Origin: JAAXHF01 sp963665955
Lineage (GTDB): Bacteria > Desulfobacterota > Binatia > Bin18
DNA: 64,000 bases
NCBI GenBank assembly: GCA_965231765.1
Contig: OZ246887.1
Span: forward strand, 1,736,001-1,800,000
Reading direction: 5' to 3'
Shown one piece after another: positions 61,901-64,000 of this stretch. The translations under genes and the position numbers were made by a program. The notes beneath the pieces were generated by a model. That model was not told the DNA's origin. It saw nothing but the letters and a program-made list of their open reading frames with translations, and did no database searches. Position 1 is the first letter of the stretch. Every line of letters starts with the position of its first letter.

Positions 61901-61940
61901 CGAGATAGGTTTTTACGCTCCTGAGGCTTCTCCTTCGCAT
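58909..61940 (-). CDS. secreted M6-like metalloprotease with BACON, MAM-like and two Cys-domains; frameshifted
   Basis: About 1,010 residues after correcting one base. Signal peptide (residues 1-30, PPVHAQQQ). The catalytic domain has HEMGHAFGLLH (H287, E288, H291, H297) and the Met-turn WDVMSGG, a metzincin-like zinc site. At residue 335 the frame closes with TAG at 60933-60935 after PYPGYGA; one base is missing, since the other frame goes on as LGVHTIAYHKDFLGWIP, the usual continuation in this family. Then a BACON-type domain (WAAVSNSSWLRITAGSSGSG to TVTQAG), a MAM-like jelly-roll (LWSPIIDLTEFTSATLTFWH), and two near-identical Cys-domains. The protein would be released or surface-bound. Confidence 0.8.
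58922..59757 (-). repeat. 447-bp in-frame tandem duplication coding the two Cys-domains
   Basis: The segments at about 58922-59310 and 59369-59757 are nearly identical at the base level (for example both hold GACTCTTCCCACTGAATGAC, 447 bases apart). 447 is 149 codons, so the frame is kept. The high base identity points to a recent duplication or ongoing gene conversion. Confidence 0.9.
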
Positions 61941-62155
61941 GATGTCTTTCGTCCTTTCAGTCGATGGGCCGCCGGTCAGTTTTTTGTCCATTTTTCTTGT
62001 CAGTTTTTCTTGTTCAGCAGCAGGAGACTGGCTGAGCCCTTCCCTGTAACGCAATGCCGTCTTTCACGTTCTTGCATGGCCTCGCCCTGAGAAGTAGTAT
62101 GCGGGGGCTTTTGGGGGACAACTCTCTCTCGCATTGATCTGCTTCAGGAACACGC

Positions 62156-62683
62156 GTGAAACTATCCGGAATACAGACCTTTCCCGCTCCACGCCAAACG
62201 GTGTGGGGTTTGTTGACCAACCCCGACTGCCTCGCCAAGTGCATGCCCGGCTGTGAGAAGCTGGAGACCACCGGCGAGAACGAATACCGTGGCGAGATTA
62301 ATATTGGCTTAGCCGCGATCAAGGGCACGTATAACGGCAAAGTAAAACTCGAAGATATCGAGGCACCAAGCCATTACAAACTCGGCCTGGACGGCAAGGG
62401 CAAACAAGGCTTTATTAAGGGCTCAGGCACGATTGATCTGGAAGAACAGGACGGTCAGACGCTCCTCACGTATAGCGGCGAGGTGCATCTCGGCGGGCCG
62501 TTGGCCAGTGTCGGCCAACGCATGGTCGATGGGGCGGCCAAAATGATGATTGGTCAGTTTTTTACTGCGCTTGATGCTGAGGTCAAAGCCGCACCAGGCC
62601 AAGAAGTCCGCCAAGGCAGTGGCATCAATCTCTGGCGGACCTTCCTCAACTGGCTGCGTGGCCTGCTCGGCACCCAAGCGTAA
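62156..62683 (+). CDS. coxG: CoxG-like SRPBCC protein (carbon monoxide dehydrogenase subunit G)
   Basis: A 175-residue helix-grip protein: KLSGIQTFPAPRQTVWGLLT, then NPDCLAKCMPGCEKLE, IKGTYNGKVKLEDIEAPSHY, GQFFTALDAEV. CoxG of carboxydotrophs anchors the Mo-hydroxylase at the membrane (the C-terminal INLWRTFLNWLRGLLG helix is amphipathic) and takes electrons or quinones. GTG start, AGGAA before it. First gene of a cluster with coxM and coxS; other family members act with xanthine- or aldehyde-type enzymes, so CO is not proven as substrate. Confidence 0.88.
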   Translation: MKLSGIQTFPAPRQTVWGLLTNPDCLAKCMPGCEKLETTGENEYRGEINIGLAAIKGTYNGKVKLEDIEAPSHYKLGLDGKGKQGFIKGSGTIDLEEQDGQTLLTYSGEVHLGGPLASVGQRMVDGAAKMMIGQFFTALDAEVKAAPGQEVRQGSGINLWRTFLNWLRGLLGTQA

Positions 62684-62702
62684 GAGGCTCAGGAGAAACG
62701 TC

Positions 62703-63566
62703 ATGAAACCACCACCGTTCACCTATGCCTGTCCGCGTTCCGTTGCTGACACACTTGCCCTGCTCGCTCAAAGTGGCGATGAGGCCAAGCTCCTTGCCGG
62801 GGGACAGAGCTTAGTTCCCTTGCTGAACCTGCGTATGGCCTGGACAGAGGCGCTGATCGATCTGAATCAACTGACCGAGCTGGATTTCATTATTCAGGAA
62901 AACGGTACTCTCCGGGTAGGAGCCTTAACCCGTCATCATACGCTTGAGGTCTCGGACGTCGTCCGTGCGGCCCAGCCACTCCTTGCGCGGGCGGCAGCTG
63001 AAGTCGGGCATTTGGCCATCCGTAATCGTGGCACAATTGGCGGCAGTCTGGTCCATGCTGATCCAGCGGCAGAATGGCCCTTAGCTGCGGTGACCTTGGA
63101 TGCGCAGTTGCTGCTGCGTTCACAGGCAGATTCGCGGACAGTTGCCGCGCGTGATTTTTTTATTGGTCCATTGACAACAACCATTGAGCCGCACGAATTG
63201 CTGTGTGAAATTCATTTTCCAATTGCTCCTGAGCGGACCGTCTGGGGCTTTCAAGAGCTCTGTCGGCGGCCGGGAGATTTTGCCGTTGCTGCCGTAGCCT
63301 GTCAGTTGGCACTGGATGACAGCCAGGTCTGCACGGCAGCCGCAGTCGCGGTCGGCGGGGCACATGATATTCCACTCGCGATTGCTGAGGCGGCCGCAGC
63401 TCTTGTTGGCGGCAAAGGAGAGGCAGCGGCTATCACGGAGGCAGCTGAAAAAGCGGCCGCCGCCGTTGATCCGCCTTCAGACGTGCATGGCTCGGCAGAC
63501 TTCCGACGCCGGATGGTCAAGGTACTCACACAGCGTGCGCTGACCGAAGCGTGGCAAAAAGCGTAA
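62703..63566 (+). CDS. coxM: Mo-hydroxylase FAD-binding subunit (CoxM-like)
   Basis: A 287-residue FAD subunit of the xanthine dehydrogenase / CO dehydrogenase family. FAD motifs LLAGGQSLVPLLNLRMA (about residue 34) and RNRGTIGGSLVHADPAAEWP (about residue 105). The C-terminal CO-dehydrogenase flavoprotein domain has GFQELCRRPGDFAVAAVACQ. Passes electrons from the Fe-S subunit to the acceptor. AGGAGAAAC before the ATG; 19 bases after coxG. Confidence 0.93.
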   Translation: MKPPPFTYACPRSVADTLALLAQSGDEAKLLAGGQSLVPLLNLRMAWTEALIDLNQLTELDFIIQENGTLRVGALTRHHTLEVSDVVRAAQPLLARAAAEVGHLAIRNRGTIGGSLVHADPAAEWPLAAVTLDAQLLLRSQADSRTVAARDFFIGPLTTTIEPHELLCEIHFPIAPERTVWGFQELCRRPGDFAVAAVACQLALDDSQVCTAAAVAVGGAHDIPLAIAEAAAALVGGKGEAAAITEAAEKAAAAVDPPSDVHGSADFRRRMVKVLTQRALTEAWQKA

Positions 63567-63576
63567 GGACACTCCT

Positions 63577-64000
63577 ATGCCAGACACTCAATTTACACAC
63601 ACACAAACCATTCGGCTGCGGATCAATGGTCAAGAAGTCGAGCGGGAAGTCGAAGTCCGCCGACTGTTGGCTGATTTTTTGCGCCATGAACTCGGACTGA
63701 CTGCGACACATCTGGGGTGTGAACATGGTGTCTGCGGGACGTGCACGGTCATGCTCAATGGCGAGAGTGTCCGGGCGTGTTTGCTCCTGGCCGTGCAAGC
63801 TGATGGCGGAGCAATCATGACGCTGGAAGGGCTTGCCGACGGGGAGAAGTTGCACCCGTTGCAGCAAGCCTTTTGGGATCATCATGCCTTGCAGTGTGGC
63901 TTTTGTACGTCGGGATTTCTGATGAGTGCGTATGACTTGCTGCAGAAGAATCCGCATCCGACACAGGACGAGATTCGGCATGGACTGTCGGGCAATCTGT
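63577..64000 (+). CDS. coxS: Mo-hydroxylase [2Fe-2S] subunit (CoxS-like), cut off by window end
   Basis: N-terminal 141 residues of a CoxS-type electron-transfer subunit. The plant-type [2Fe-2S] motif CEHGVCGTCTVMLNGESVRAC is at about residue 49, and the second cluster begins with the CGFC pair in LQCGFCTSGFLMSAYDLL. The frame is open to the last base. Starts 10 bases after coxM; the large Mo subunit is expected just beyond the window. Confidence 0.93.
   Translation, partial: MPDTQFTHTQTIRLRINGQEVEREVEVRRLLADFLRHELGLTATHLGCEHGVCGTCTVMLNGESVRACLLLAVQADGGAIMTLEGLADGEKLHPLQQAFWDHHALQCGFCTSGFLMSAYDLLQKNPHPTQDEIRHGLSGNL

Noticed and set aside
1..64000. tRNA or rRNA genes
   Set aside because: Scanning the gaps by eye showed no cloverleaf with a GTTCRA arm and no rRNA-like sequence; a covariance search would be needed to be certain.

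Overview
The window looks like a chromosomal stretch from an uncultivated Gram-negative bacterium. The signs are periplasmic binding proteins, lipoproteins, a DUF1329 exported protein, CaiB/BaiF CoA transferase, carotenoid oxygenase, a Cox-type molybdenum hydroxylase, metal-dependent amidohydrolase and a selenoprotein. The mix resembles Tectomicrobia / Binatota-type lineages, but the sequence alone does not settle the taxon. I found no rRNA or tRNA gene.

Region by region. 1-2.2 kb: two ABC-2 drug-export type permeases (first one cut by the window edge). 2.2-5.6 kb: ispG, small proteins, a PDZ protein, a 145-bp inverted-repeat element, and a periplasmic peroxiredoxin whose peroxidatic residue is encoded by an in-frame UGA followed by a SECIS-like hairpin, i.e. 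a selenoprotein. 6-10.7 kb: a minus-strand set running corrin a,c-diamide synthase, hydrolase, sirtuin, thiolase, DUF35 protein. 10.8-12.5 kb: hemB and two small genes. 12.8-19.8 kb: complete oligopeptide ABC importer (binding protein, two permeases, fused double ATPase). 20-24.2 kb: amidohydrolase, leuCD, cupin.

24.4-33.9 kb is accessory. It has a frameshifted Calx-beta/arylsulfotransferase-like secreted protein, DUF3800, a pentapeptide-repeat membrane protein, DUF1329, a glycine-zipper lipoprotein and decayed fragments. These are separated by copies of a short interspersed repeat (core CATAATAG..TTATCAGAYGCAAC). 34-38.2 kb: potABCD-like polyamine-type ABC importer. 38.5-40.1 kb: cation diffusion facilitator and an ArsI/CadI-like protein. 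40.2-42.6 kb: a restriction-modification island (HTH-endonuclease fusion, divergent DNA methyltransferase, palindromic operator, truncated NTPase), bounded by 36-bp direct repeats.

42.8-50 kb: NhaC-type antiporter, SUMF1-like secreted protein, SAM methyltransferase, Baeyer-Villiger monooxygenase and a GPH-family transporter. 50-53.9 kb: remnants, hairpins, a calcium-repeat/Asn-rich secreted protein and a GT-C membrane protein. 54-58.8 kb: MOSC protein, scramblase-like protein, CoA transferase, carotenoid oxygenase, SnoaL-like protein. 58.9-61.9 kb: frameshifted secreted metalloprotease. 62.2-64 kb: coxG, coxM and the start of coxS.

The most notable observations are the Sec-peroxiredoxin; an unnamed Cys-containing extracellular domain present in four copies in three unrelated secreted proteins (plus one diverged copy); the self-regulated-looking restriction system; and the repeat-punctuated accessory array. 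Three genes need a one-base frameshift to read through, so assembly error must be kept in mind for those.
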